Assembly (NCBI GenBank): GCA_017962865.1 | Contig: JAGCUM010000206.1 | Coordinates: forward strand, 1-6,158 | DNA from: Spirochaetales bacterium | GTDB taxonomy: Bacteria; Spirochaetota; Spirochaetia; Sphaerochaetales; Sphaerochaetaceae | Length of the DNA stretch: 6,158 bases | Direction of reading: 5' to 3' | Shown: in pieces, positions 1 to 5,577 of the stretch | How positions within the stretch are numbered: position 1 is the stretch's first letter | Layout of the letters: each line of letters begins with the position of its first letter | Position numbers and translations under genes: made by a program | The notes under the pieces: generated by a model | The model's database searches: none | The model's input: the letters and a program-made list of their open reading frames with translations, nothing else | What the model was told of the DNA's origin: nothing

Positions 1-81
1 CAGACAAAGTCTCACTATTGAGTTTATTGAACTATTCCGAGAGAGCATTACAATTTGACTTTTGCAATAGTTTTCGCGTCC

Positions 82-106
82 AAAAAAACAAACTTTTGCA
101 AGTCAG
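82..106 (-). terminator. Terminator-like hairpin of the orphan argS end
   Basis: On the minus strand the stem around ACTTGCAAAAGT has a GCAA loop and is followed by a run of seven T (the complement of 82-88). It corresponds to the terminator after intact argS, but substitutions weaken the outer stem. Two further ACTTTTGCAA units lie on the plus strand at 58-67 and 125-134, spaced 33-34 bases apart. Confidence 0.4.
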
Positions 107-144
107 AAATCAATCAAAAAACCAACTTTTGCAAATTTGTATGC

Positions 145-235
145 TTACATCTTCTCGAGGAACGGGATGCCCACCAGGGCAAAGGCGTTCTTCATGGTCT
201 GCAGAACCATCTCGCAGAGGCAGACACAGACTTTG
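145..235 (-). pseudogene. argS: Orphan 3' fragment of argS
   Basis: Read on the minus strand, this encodes the last 29 residues of arginyl-tRNA synthetase, ending GIPFLEKM like the intact gene, but with a TAA stop (145-147) instead of TGA. Against the intact copy there are two synonymous changes and two replacements: Ala-Arg becomes Val-Cys before VCLCEMV. It has no start and no upstream argS sequence, because the reading runs into unrelated DNA at 236, so it cannot make a synthetase. It is best read as an attachment-site-like remnant or duplication scar. The mostly silent divergence suggests it came from a functional argS of a related strain, or has drifted only a little. Confidence 0.8.
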
Positions 236-357
236 CGGCCGATCTCATGACCGCAGCAGTGATGCGAAAGATATGCGACGTACTCTCTGATGCCGCGGAT
301 TGGGAAACTGACCGCCTGGCAGACGGGCTTATGGAGCTGTTTTTAGAGAATTAGTGT
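236..357 (+). pseudogene. Possible 3' fragment of an unknown gene
   Basis: One plus-strand frame runs without a stop from the repeat edge to a TAG and reads like the C-terminus of a soluble acidic protein (contains RKICDVLSDAADWETDRLAD and ends LMELFLEN). The frame continues leftwards into the argS-derived repeat, but there it is only the antisense of argS, so any original 5' part has been lost. I do not recognise the family. The amino-acid composition looks protein-like, but at about 40 codons chance cannot be excluded. If real, the gene was cut by the event that created the repeat junction at 235/236. Confidence 0.3.
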
Positions 358-360
358 CAC

Positions 361-432
361 TTAGTGAGCCTTCTAAGCTTGATGCTCCTTGTTCTCCTTC
401 TAATCCTTCTGCTCCTGATAAGCCTTGTCAAC
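361..432. other. Purine/pyrimidine-skewed low-complexity tract
   Basis: The plus strand is rich in imperfect CCTTCT, CTCCTT and CCTTGT words; on the minus strand these read as AAGGAG/GGAGCA-type units. No frame gives a convincing gene. It may be decayed short tandem repeats following the coding remnant at 443-625. Confidence 0.35.
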
Positions 433-442
433 CTTGTAAACT

Positions 443-625
443 TTATATCTCATCTATTATGTGATTGATTTCTGACTTAAGTTCATCTTTCAGAACATCC
501 TTGGCTAACCCATAACCAACAACACGAACGAACCTTTATATGGGATAGCGGCAATTGTATATGTAATTGAGTAGATTTGTTGACAACAAGCCAAACAGTT
601 GCTTATCATTGAACTGTAAAAGAGA
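443..625 (-). pseudogene. Interrupted coding remnant, family unknown
   Basis: One minus-strand frame reads as protein for about 60 codons before TAA at 443-445, ending with residues like RFVRVVGYGLAKDVLKDELK then SEINHIIDEI. It is broken by an in-frame TAA about 30 codons before the end, just after NCRYPI, and it has no start codon with an RBS. The last half is a plausible amphipathic C-terminal helix. I cannot assign a family. It overlaps the plus-strand promoter at 580-609, so an intact gene here would conflict with that promoter. The stretch 236-690 otherwise holds no gene I can support. Confidence 0.25.
580..609 (+). promoter_or_regulatory. Strong sigma70-type promoter for an antisense RNA
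   Basis: A perfect TTGACA (580-585) is followed after 18 bases by TATCAT (604-609), five of six matches to the -10 consensus. The predicted start is near 616. No plus-strand ORF with an RBS follows; instead a strong terminator lies about 90 bases on, so the product should be a short non-coding RNA. Confidence 0.5.
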
Positions 626-706
626 AAGCTACCCGAAGCGGTTAGTTTGTCTTCTACCAGTAATTCAGATGAATCGCCGGAGTTTCGAAGCTAGCGGCGA
701 TTTTTT
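616..706 (+). ncRNA. Candidate type I antitoxin RNA (about 90 nt)
   Basis: The ends are set by the consensus promoter at 580-609 and the intrinsic terminator at 672-706. No ORF with an RBS lies inside. The RNA is antisense to the stop codon, the last five codons and the 3' untranslated region of the small membrane peptide encoded at 691-807. By analogy with RNAII of par/fst and RatA of txpA, it would base-pair with the peptide mRNA's 3' end and trigger its degradation or block its translation. The function is inferred from layout alone; transcription is not shown by the sequence. Confidence 0.42.
672..706 (+). terminator. Rho-independent terminator
   Basis: AATCGCCG (672-679) pairs perfectly with CGGCGATT (695-702) across a 15-base loop, and the T run reaches 706. 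This is a GC-rich 8-bp stem with a good U tail on the plus strand. On the minus strand the stem is preceded by A and not followed by T, so it terminates mainly plus-strand transcription. It overlaps the stop codon (691-693) of the opposite-strand peptide gene. Confidence 0.7.
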
Positions 707-807
707 CTGTCCTTATGAGTACGAATGATCATCAGCGCAAGCTGGATGACACCGATCACAAGCCCTGCAACCCCAACAACAACCGAAATTATTGTTAAAG
801 TGTACAA
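691..807 (-). CDS. 38-aa single-TM peptide, candidate type I toxin
   Basis: The start is TTG at 805-807, seven bases after a perfect AGGAGG (815-820), and the stop is TAG at 691-693. The 38-residue product has a hydrophobic helix at about residues 4-28 (rich in V, I, L and G, e.g. IISVVVGVAGLVIGVIQLAL) and a short basic tail, RTHKDRKNRR. This is the layout of membrane-acting type I toxins (Fst, TxpA, BsrG, holin-like toxins), which insert in the inner membrane and depolarise it. The opposing consensus promoter and the terminator overlapping its 3' end support that reading. Alternatives are a small regulatory membrane protein or a phage-derived holin-like peptide. I do not recognise the exact sequence, and family membership is inferred from architecture. 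The optimal RBS and uninterrupted frame argue for a real gene. Confidence 0.58.
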   Translation of the reverse strand: MYTLTIISVVVGVAGLVIGVIQLALMIIRTHKDRKNRR

Positions 808-833
808 GCTTTTACCTCCTCTTATATCAAGAT

Positions 834-853
834 TTGGCAAAAGACAAAGCCAA
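834..853 (-). promoter_or_regulatory. Hairpin in the small-peptide leader
   Basis: TTGGC (834-838) and GCCAA (849-853) form a perfect 5-bp inverted repeat about 14 bases before the AGGAGG of the peptide gene. A nearby TACCT on the minus strand (about 868-872) could also pair with the AGGTA of the ribosome site. Such leader structures often restrain translation of type I toxins; here it is only a possibility. Confidence 0.25.
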
Positions 854-884
854 CCGCCCCGTTCTAGGTAGCTAATCTATTTTT

Positions 885-913
885 ATGATCAAATCCACTG
901 GAAAGATAGACAA
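885..913 (-). promoter_or_regulatory. Possible promoter of the small peptide gene
   Basis: On the minus strand, TTGTCT (complement of 908-913) lies 17 bases before GATCAT (complement of 885-890), each four of six matches. A start near 878 would give a leader of about 70 nt. A closer TGATATAAG (821-829) resembles an extended -10 but would start the transcript inside the ribosome site, so it is less likely. Confidence 0.28.
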
Positions 914-975
914 TAATTACTGCCTGTATAATGTTTTTTGTGTGGTTTTAAGGTCATCCGACAAAGAGAATCACT

Positions 976-989
976 TTTTCTCGAGAAAA
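976..989. promoter_or_regulatory. 14-bp perfect palindrome, possible operator
   Basis: TTTTCTCGAGAAAA is a perfect palindrome about 100 bases before the lipoprotein gene. There is no T run suited to termination right after it. It could be a binding site for a dimeric regulator. No regulator gene is visible in the window. Confidence 0.3.
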
Positions 990-1043
990 GAGATGCTACA
1001 AACACAGCTTTTTTAAGTTTTTGTGTGGCCTTCACGATAATCA

Positions 1044-1053
1044 GATTATAATC
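1044..1053 (+). promoter_or_regulatory. -10 box of the lipoprotein gene within a palindrome
   Basis: A perfect TATAAT (1047-1052) lies inside the palindrome GATTATAATC, 27 bases before the first ATG. A start near 1059 leaves a short leader that still contains the GGAGG. No good -35 is seen at 16-18 bases, so the promoter may be weak or activator-dependent. Confidence 0.35.
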
Positions 1054-1085
1054 ATGTCTAGAAAAGGTAATCGGAGGTTATGTCA

Positions 1086-1685
1086 ATGGATAAGCTTCTC
1101 ACAAAATCGATTCTGGTTCTCACATGCTTTTTGCTTGCACTCTCTCTTGTCTCCTGTGCCACCGCCGGCACGAGTACCGCCGTTGAAGAAGAGCAGGAAG
1201 CTATAATTGCCCCAAGCGAAGAACCTGAAGGCAAAACCTTGGGCAGAGTCTATTTCGCAGCGCTGCTTTTCTCCCAGAGCGAGAAGGAATACAACCTCAG
1301 AATCACCAACATTCTGGAAGAATACGGATACGAGGTTTTCCTTCCCCAGAGAGACGGAGTCGAAGCCGCACTGCTTGAAGGAAAGAGCCAGCAAGAGCTT
1401 ATCGAGATCATATTTGAAAAGGACGTCAGTGAAATCATGAAATCCGATATCCTCTTCTTCATGCTCGACGGCCGTGTGCCGGATGAAGGAGCGTGCGTTG
1501 AACTCGGAATAGCCTACTCCAACGGCAAGAGGTGCTACGGATTCATGACCGACACCCGTACCGTTGAACTGGGGCTTGAACTCAACCCGATGATCAGCGG
1601 ATGTTTCATAAAGCTGTTCAAGAACTATGACGGAGATAAACTCATCGAAGAGCTGAGACAGTACCTGTCAGAGAACGAGCTTTAA
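1086..1685 (+). CDS. Lipoprotein with nucleoside 2-deoxyribosyltransferase-like domain
   Basis: The N-terminus is a lipoprotein signal: MDKLLTKS, a hydrophobic stretch, then the lipobox LVSC with Cys24, followed by a short acidic linker (to about residue 52). The rest (about 53-199) matches the nucleoside 2-deoxyribosyltransferase / DNPH1 fold (PF05014): RVYFAALLF at 54-62, FLPQRDG at 85-91, and the signature DGRVPDEGACVELG at 128-141 with the nucleophile-like Glu139. The usual AGPLF near the start is AALLF here, so activity may be altered. Family members transfer deoxyribose between bases or hydrolyse deoxynucleotides in the cytoplasm, so membrane anchoring outside it is odd. The ATG at 1086 is preferred because GGAGG (1073-1077) is eight bases away; the in-frame ATG at 1080 is only two bases from it. 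The gene runs convergent to argS, and its stop touches the argS terminator. Confidence 0.85.
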   Translation: MDKLLTKSILVLTCFLLALSLVSCATAGTSTAVEEEQEAIIAPSEEPEGKTLGRVYFAALLFSQSEKEYNLRITNILEEYGYEVFLPQRDGVEAALLEGKSQQELIEIIFEKDVSEIMKSDILFFMLDGRVPDEGACVELGIAYSNGKRCYGFMTDTRTVELGLELNPMISGCFIKLFKNYDGDKLIEELRQYLSENEL

Positions 1686-1713
1686 AAACTAAAAACCAAC
1701 TTTTGCAAGTCGG
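1684..1713 (-). terminator. Terminator of the rsmA-mtaB-birA-argS operon
   Basis: On the minus strand, CCGACTTGCAAAAGTTGG folds into a 7-bp stem (one G-U pair) with a GCAA tetraloop, and is followed by TTTTTAGTTTTT. It lies 30 bases after the argS stop. A second, weaker unit (ATTTGCAAAAGTTGG followed by TTTTT) sits directly after the stop at about 1725-1744, giving a tandem arrangement with a 33-base period. The T tract overlaps the last two bases of the convergent lipoprotein gene's stop codon. Confidence 0.6.
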
Positions 1714-1833
1714 AAATCAACCGAAAAACCAACTTTTGCAAATCACATCTTCTCGAGGAACGGGATGCCCACCAGAGCGAAGGCGTTCTTCATGGTCTGC
1801 AGAACCATCTCGCAGAGGCAGACACGGGCTTTG
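1689..1833. repeat. Right copy of the argS 3'-end direct repeat
   Basis: This is the partner of 82-235. It comprises the tandem terminator-like units (1689-1742) and the last 88 coding bases of intact argS (1746-1833). The two copies are about 1.6 kb apart, in direct orientation, and enclose the AT-rich island. Confidence 0.85.
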
Positions 1834-3572
1834 ACGAGCTCAGGGGTATCGGCCTTGAGGATCTGCTTGTCGTGGTACCAGTGGGAGAAGCGCTTCGACA
1901 TGTCGTAGAGGTAGGCGCAGATGACCGACGGATCGTACTGGCGGCAGGCACGGGTGACTGTCTCCGGGAATGAACCGATGGTCTTGATCAGCTCGCGCTC
2001 GTCCTCCAGGGAGAGGATGGCGGGGTTGAATGCCACGGTGTCGTAATCCGCACGGATCTCGTCGAATTTCCTCAACATCGAGGAGATACGGGCACCCATG
2101 TACTGAAGGTACGGTCCGGTGTTTCCGTTGAAGGACAGCGACTCCTTGGGGTTGAACACGAAGTCCTTGTTGGGATCGAACTGGAGGATGTAGTAGTTCA
2201 GGGCTCCCAGTGCGATGTCGTGGGCGGTCCTGTCCACATCATCGAGCTCGCTCTCGCGGCCCTTCTCGATTATCTCCTCGCGGGCCATGTCGGTAAGCGA
2301 TGCAATCAGATCATCGGCATCCACGACCGTACCCTCGCGGCTCTTCATCTTGCCTTCGGGAAGGAAGACCATGCCGTATGAGAGGTGGTGAAGGTCCTTG
2401 GCCCAGCTGTAGCCGAGCTTGTCCAGCACATGGAACAGGACCTTGAAGTGGTACTGCTGCTCGCTGGCAACGACGTAGACAAGGCTGTCGAAAGGCCAGT
2501 CTTCGTGGCGGTTGATGGCAGTTCCGATGTCCTGGGTGATGTAAATCGATGTTCCGTCCTTGCGCAGGAGAATCTTGCGGTCAAGGCCGATATCCGAATT
2601 GTCGATGTAGATGGCTCCGTCCTCGGCCTTCTGGAAGACTCCCCTTTCCAGACCTTCCAGGACCTTGTCCTTGCCCAGCTTGTAGGTATCGCTCTCGTAG
2701 TAGAACTTGTCGAATGAGATTCCGGTGTTGCGGTAGGTCTCTGCCACGCCGTCGAGGGTCCATCTGTTCATCTTCTTCCAGAGATCGATGACCTCGGGCA
2801 CTCCGTTTTCCCAATCGCGCAGCATGGCCTGAGCCTCGAGGTCCGGGCCGTTGATTGCCTTGGCCTTTGCAACTGCATCGTCATGGGAAAGCCCCTGTGC
2901 CTCGAAGGCTGCCGTGTCCTTGTCCAGGACTTCCTTCTCCCACTGTGCAAAGCGCACGTAGTAGTTGCCGACCAGATGGTCGCCCTTGATGCCGGAGCTC
3001 TCGGGGGTCTCTCCGGTTCCGAACTTCTTGTAGGCAAGCATGGACTTGCAGATATGCACACCGCGGTTGTTGATGAGATTGACCTTCAGGACCTCTGCTC
3101 CGCCTGCCTTGAGGATGTGGCTCATGCTCTCGCCGATGCAGTCGTTTCTGACATGGCCGAGGTGCAGCGGCTTGTTGGTATTCGGGCAGCTGAACTCGAT
3201 CATGACCTTCTTCTTGCCGAGGATGTCCGTCTTGCCGTATTCGGAGGCTTCTTTGACGATCTTCAGATAAAGATCAGCCACCATCTTGTCCATGTTCAGG
3301 CGGACATTCATGTAGGGACCTGCGGCAAAAGCCTCTCCGTCCGGCTTGTCCGTCAGGGCATTGATGTCGGCACTCAGATCCTGTGCGAGGATGTTCGGAG
3401 CCTTCGAGAAGGCCTTGGCAAAGGCAAACAGAGGAAATGCCAGATCTCCCAGTTCGGGCTTGGGCGGAACCTGAAGAACCACGTCCTGAAGCTTTCCCTC
3501 ATGACCCGAATTCTCATACATCAACTGAAGTCTTGCCTGAACCAGGCTTTTCCACTGCGCTTTGTCTATCAT
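1743..3572 (-). CDS. argS: Arginyl-tRNA synthetase
   Basis: This cytoplasmic class Ia synthetase (609 aa, normal for the family) charges tRNA-Arg with arginine using ATP. Visible parts are the N-terminal ArgRS-specific domain (about 1-90, with ELGDLAFPLFAFAKAF), the catalytic HIGH motif HLGH at 137-140 in NTNKPLHLGHVRN, GVHICKSMLAY at 171-181, LLRKDGTSIYITQDIGTA at about 335-352, a degenerate KMSKS as GKMKSREGT at 407-415, and the DALR anticodon-binding domain from about NTGPYLQYMGARISS (484) to the end. Degenerate KMSKS loops are common in ArgRS. The ATG overlaps the birA stop (ATGA) and is served by AAGGA (3580-3584) seven bases upstream. It is the last gene of the operon, and its final 88 bases are duplicated at 148-235. 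The sequence style resembles spirochaete and Bacteroidetes ArgRS. Confidence 0.97.
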   Translation of the reverse strand: MIDKAQWKSLVQARLQLMYENSGHEGKLQDVVLQVPPKPELGDLAFPLFAFAKAFSKAPNILAQDLSADINALTDKPDGEAFAAGPYMNVRLNMDKMVADLYLKIVKEASEYGKTDILGKKKVMIEFSCPNTNKPLHLGHVRNDCIGESMSHILKAGGAEVLKVNLINNRGVHICKSMLAYKKFGTGETPESSGIKGDHLVGNYYVRFAQWEKEVLDKDTAAFEAQGLSHDDAVAKAKAINGPDLEAQAMLRDWENGVPEVIDLWKKMNRWTLDGVAETYRNTGISFDKFYYESDTYKLGKDKVLEGLERGVFQKAEDGAIYIDNSDIGLDRKILLRKDGTSIYITQDIGTAINRHEDWPFDSLVYVVASEQQYHFKVLFHVLDKLGYSWAKDLHHLSYGMVFLPEGKMKSREGTVVDADDLIASLTDMAREEIIEKGRESELDDVDRTAHDIALGALNYYILQFDPNKDFVFNPKESLSFNGNTGPYLQYMGARISSMLRKFDEIRADYDTVAFNPAILSLEDERELIKTIGSFPETVTRACRQYDPSVICAYLYDMSKRFSHWYHDKQILKADTPELVKARVCLCEMVLQTMKNAFALVGIPFLEKM

Positions 3573-4288
3573 ATCTTCGTCCTTATGGTGACTTCTCCGG
3601 TGGAGAGCACCGTCTCTATTCCGTCACTGTTTCTCACATGAAGTGAACAATTGTCGTCTATTTCGGTCGCAAGGCCCTGCCCCACGACTTTACTGGCCTG
3701 CAATATTAATACTTCTTTCCCGAGAATTGTGCTAGAGCCTTTGTACTGGGCAAGCCAGTTTTCATCCGCATTGCAGCACAGATCATACACATTTTCCAAC
3801 AGGGCATTGACGAAGGTCCTCTCATCCGGGGCAACCTCATCCGGCATGTACAAGGCCGATGCCACTGATTTCACTTCATCCGGAAGACTCGACAGGTCGG
3901 TTCTGTAGTTAATCCCGATTCCCACGACCGCCTTGTCATTGCAGCCCTGGGCAAGAATCCCGCAGACCTTCTTGCCTTCGTAGATTATGTCATTGACCCA
4001 TTTGATGCCGCATTTCTTATTGCACACCTGAAAAATCGTGCGCATGACGGCAACTCCGGCCATCGCAGTTATCTTGACCCCATCCGACCCGTCGGGTTTT
4101 GCAATCGGAACGAGGATGCTCACATAGATTCCGCCTTCGGGTGATGAGAAAGAACGTCCGAGCCTACCCCGTCCGCCGGTCTGTCTGTGTGCCCAGACTG
4201 CTGAACCACAGGGAGCTCCGTCCTTTGCCATGTCCAGAAGCAGCCTGTTGGTGGAATCCAGGCAATCGTATTCGCGGATGTCTATCAT
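3569..4288 (-). CDS. birA: Biotin--[acetyl-CoA-carboxylase] ligase, monofunctional
   Basis: The enzyme activates biotin as biotinyl-AMP and attaches it to the lysine of biotin acceptor domains such as AccB or decarboxylase subunits. At 239 aa it has the catalytic domain and short C-terminal domain but no N-terminal helix-turn-helix, so it is a ligase and not a biotin-operon repressor. Motifs are STNRLL at 12-17, the biotin/ATP loop GRGRLGR at 39-45, SPEGGIYVSIL at 49-59, KWVND at 96-100 with the catalytic Lys, KKVCGIL at 106-112 and VGIGIN at 122-127. The ATG overlaps the mtaB stop by four bases, and a full GGAGG lies seven bases upstream (4296-4300). Its place among translation genes is probably operon convenience. 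Confidence 0.95.
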   Translation of the reverse strand: MIDIREYDCLDSTNRLLLDMAKDGAPCGSAVWAHRQTGGRGRLGRSFSSPEGGIYVSILVPIAKPDGSDGVKITAMAGVAVMRTIFQVCNKKCGIKWVNDIIYEGKKVCGILAQGCNDKAVVGIGINYRTDLSSLPDEVKSVASALYMPDEVAPDERTFVNALLENVYDLCCNADENWLAQYKGSSTILGKEVLILQASKVVGQGLATEIDDNCSLHVRNSDGIETVLSTGEVTIRTKI

Positions 4289-5577
4289 GAGATAACCTCC
4301 GCTTGGGTTGTCGAGAGAATCCTTACCTTGAAAAGGTCACCAACATCTGCGTTATCAGGTACACCCGAGACATTAGGCTTCAGGTAATTGCCGGTAAGAC
4401 CGTGCCAGTGTCCGAGACTTCTGCCCTCTAGTATGATTTCCGCTTCTTTTCCCACCTGGCGTTCCGTGTATGCCTTGTTGAGTTTTGCAGACAGCTCCCG
4501 CAGAACCAGTGCCCTGTCGTCTCTGATGTTCTCGGGAACGCGGTCTCTGGCCTTGTAGAGGGCGGTATCGGGCCTGGGGCTGAACGGGAACACATGCATG
4601 AGCGCAAAGCCGTGGCGCTCGAGGAAATTTCTCGTTATTTCGAACTCCTCATCGCCCTCGCCCGGAAGGCCGGTTATGATATCGCAGGCCAGAAACGGAT
4701 CGTCCTTAATCTGTCTGAGGGTGGAAATCACATATTCCAGATGGCTGCTGTCATAGGTGCGGTTTATGCGCTTGATGACCTTGTCGGCTGCACTCTGGAT
4801 TGGGATGTGGAAGTACGGCTGCATCCTGCTGTCCTGAAGCTGCTCGAGAAGAAGGTCATCTATGTGGTCAGGTTCCAACGAGGACAGACGGAATCTCATG
4901 TCCGGTCCTACTGCCTTCAGAAGCTTTTCGAGAAGTCCCCCGAGACCCCTGCCCGTGTGGTCGTACATCGTGAGATTCACGCCCGTCAGGACTATCTCGT
5001 GATAGCCTTTCCTTTCGATCTCCAGTGCCCTTCTCACGACTTCGTCGGAATCAAGGCTCTGAGACGGTCCGCGGGCAATGTGGACGCGGCAGAATCCGCA
5101 GTTGTTATCGCATCCGTCCTGGATCTTCAGGTACGAGCGGCTGTGATAGGAAAACTGCGAAGGTGCAAAATCGAAGAGTCCGCCGTAGCCTTCCCTGCGC
5201 TCTTTCGCAAACTCGCGTACGGCGGCAAGGACATCCGACCCTGCATGCTCATCAAGGAAAGCAGACAGACCCAAAAGCTCGGGCTTGCGCAGAAGCGGAA
5301 GCACGACAATGTTGTCTGCGAGATTCTCAATCTCTTTGGGATTGACCTGAGCGTAGCACCCCGTCACAAGCACGGGAGACTGCTTTGCAAACAGCCTTAT
5401 CTCACGTCTTGCCTTCTGCTCTGCCTTGCTGGTTACGGTACAGGTATTGACGATGGTAAGCTGGGCTTCCTGATATGACTTGAGAATGGTATGACCGCGC
5501 TTGGCAAAGGATTCTGCCACGGCCTCGCTCTCGCACTGGTTCACCCGACAGCCCAGGGTATAGATGAAGACCTTCAT
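4285..5577 (-). CDS. mtaB: tRNA (t6A37) methylthiotransferase MtaB
   Basis: This radical-SAM enzyme adds a methylthio group to t6A37 of ANN-decoding tRNAs, giving ms2t6A and stabilising codon pairing. At 430 aa it has the full architecture. The N-terminal UPF0004 domain carries three cluster cysteines: Cys10 in YTLGCRVNQ, Cys46 in VNTCTVTSKAEQKARR and Cys74 in VTGCYAQ. The radical-SAM core follows, with Cys156, Cys160 and Cys163 in DGCDNNCGFCRV, then a C-terminal TRAM domain from about residue 370. TLGC-VNQ and NTCTVTSKAE point to the MtaB/YqeV branch and away from MiaB or RimO. The start overlaps the rsmA stop (ATGA), with AGGAG (5587-5591) nine bases upstream. Confidence 0.93.
   Translation of the reverse strand: MKVFIYTLGCRVNQCESEAVAESFAKRGHTILKSYQEAQLTIVNTCTVTSKAEQKARREIRLFAKQSPVLVTGCYAQVNPKEIENLADNIVVLPLLRKPELLGLSAFLDEHAGSDVLAAVREFAKERREGYGGLFDFAPSQFSYHSRSYLKIQDGCDNNCGFCRVHIARGPSQSLDSDEVVRRALEIERKGYHEIVLTGVNLTMYDHTGRGLGGLLEKLLKAVGPDMRFRLSSLEPDHIDDLLLEQLQDSRMQPYFHIPIQSAADKVIKRINRTYDSSHLEYVISTLRQIKDDPFLACDIITGLPGEGDEEFEITRNFLERHGFALMHVFPFSPRPDTALYKARDRVPENIRDDRALVLRELSAKLNKAYTERQVGKEAEIILEGRSLGHWHGLTGNYLKPNVSGVPDNADVGDLFKVRILSTTQAEVIS

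Larger units (their letters stand above)
82..235. repeat. Left copy of the argS 3'-end direct repeat
   Basis: This stretch matches 1689-1833 in the same orientation. The coding-derived part (148-235) differs from 1746-1833 at only four of 88 positions, then similarity stops sharply at base 236. The remainder (82-147) repeats the AT-rich sequence that follows argS, with a net gain of about nine bases near 136-146. The copy therefore contains the argS 3' end and its terminator-like units, but no argS body. A direct repeat of a gene's 3' end bounding foreign-looking DNA is what site-specific integration at a gene end leaves. Tandem duplication followed by decay is the alternative. Confidence 0.85.

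Noticed and set aside
18..290. 90-aa plus-strand ORF in the left repeat
   Set aside because: It spans hairpin repeats and antisense argS, has no Shine-Dalgarno and shows no family features.
55..354. 99-aa plus-strand ORF across the repeat
   Set aside because: Most of it (82-235) is the antisense of the argS 3' end and terminator repeats and it has no RBS; only the tail beyond 236 might be a gene fragment.
907..932. Plus-strand TAGACA with TATAAT upstream of the lipoprotein
   Set aside because: The -10 is perfect but the spacer is only 14 bases, too short for a normal sigma70 promoter; it would also leave a leader of about 140 nt.
885..1016. 43-aa plus-strand ORF (starts MIKSTGKIDNN)
   Set aside because: No ribosome site before the ATG, and it runs through the palindrome and T-rich leader; composition is not convincing.
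82..1742. Tandem TTTTGCAA units as a CRISPR array
   Set aside because: Only two or three units per site, 33-base period with similar sequence between units, no unique spacers and no cas genes.
1743..1748. Frameshift or truncation at the argS end because of the duplication
   Set aside because: The intact copy keeps the normal ArgRS C-terminus, full family length and its own terminator.
2883..3641. 252-aa plus-strand ORF opposite argS
   Set aside because: Antisense shadow of a clear synthetase gene; no RBS and no recognisable domains.
4594..5478. 294-aa plus-strand ORF opposite mtaB
   Set aside because: Antisense shadow of mtaB, whose cluster cysteines and TRAM domain make the minus-strand reading certain.
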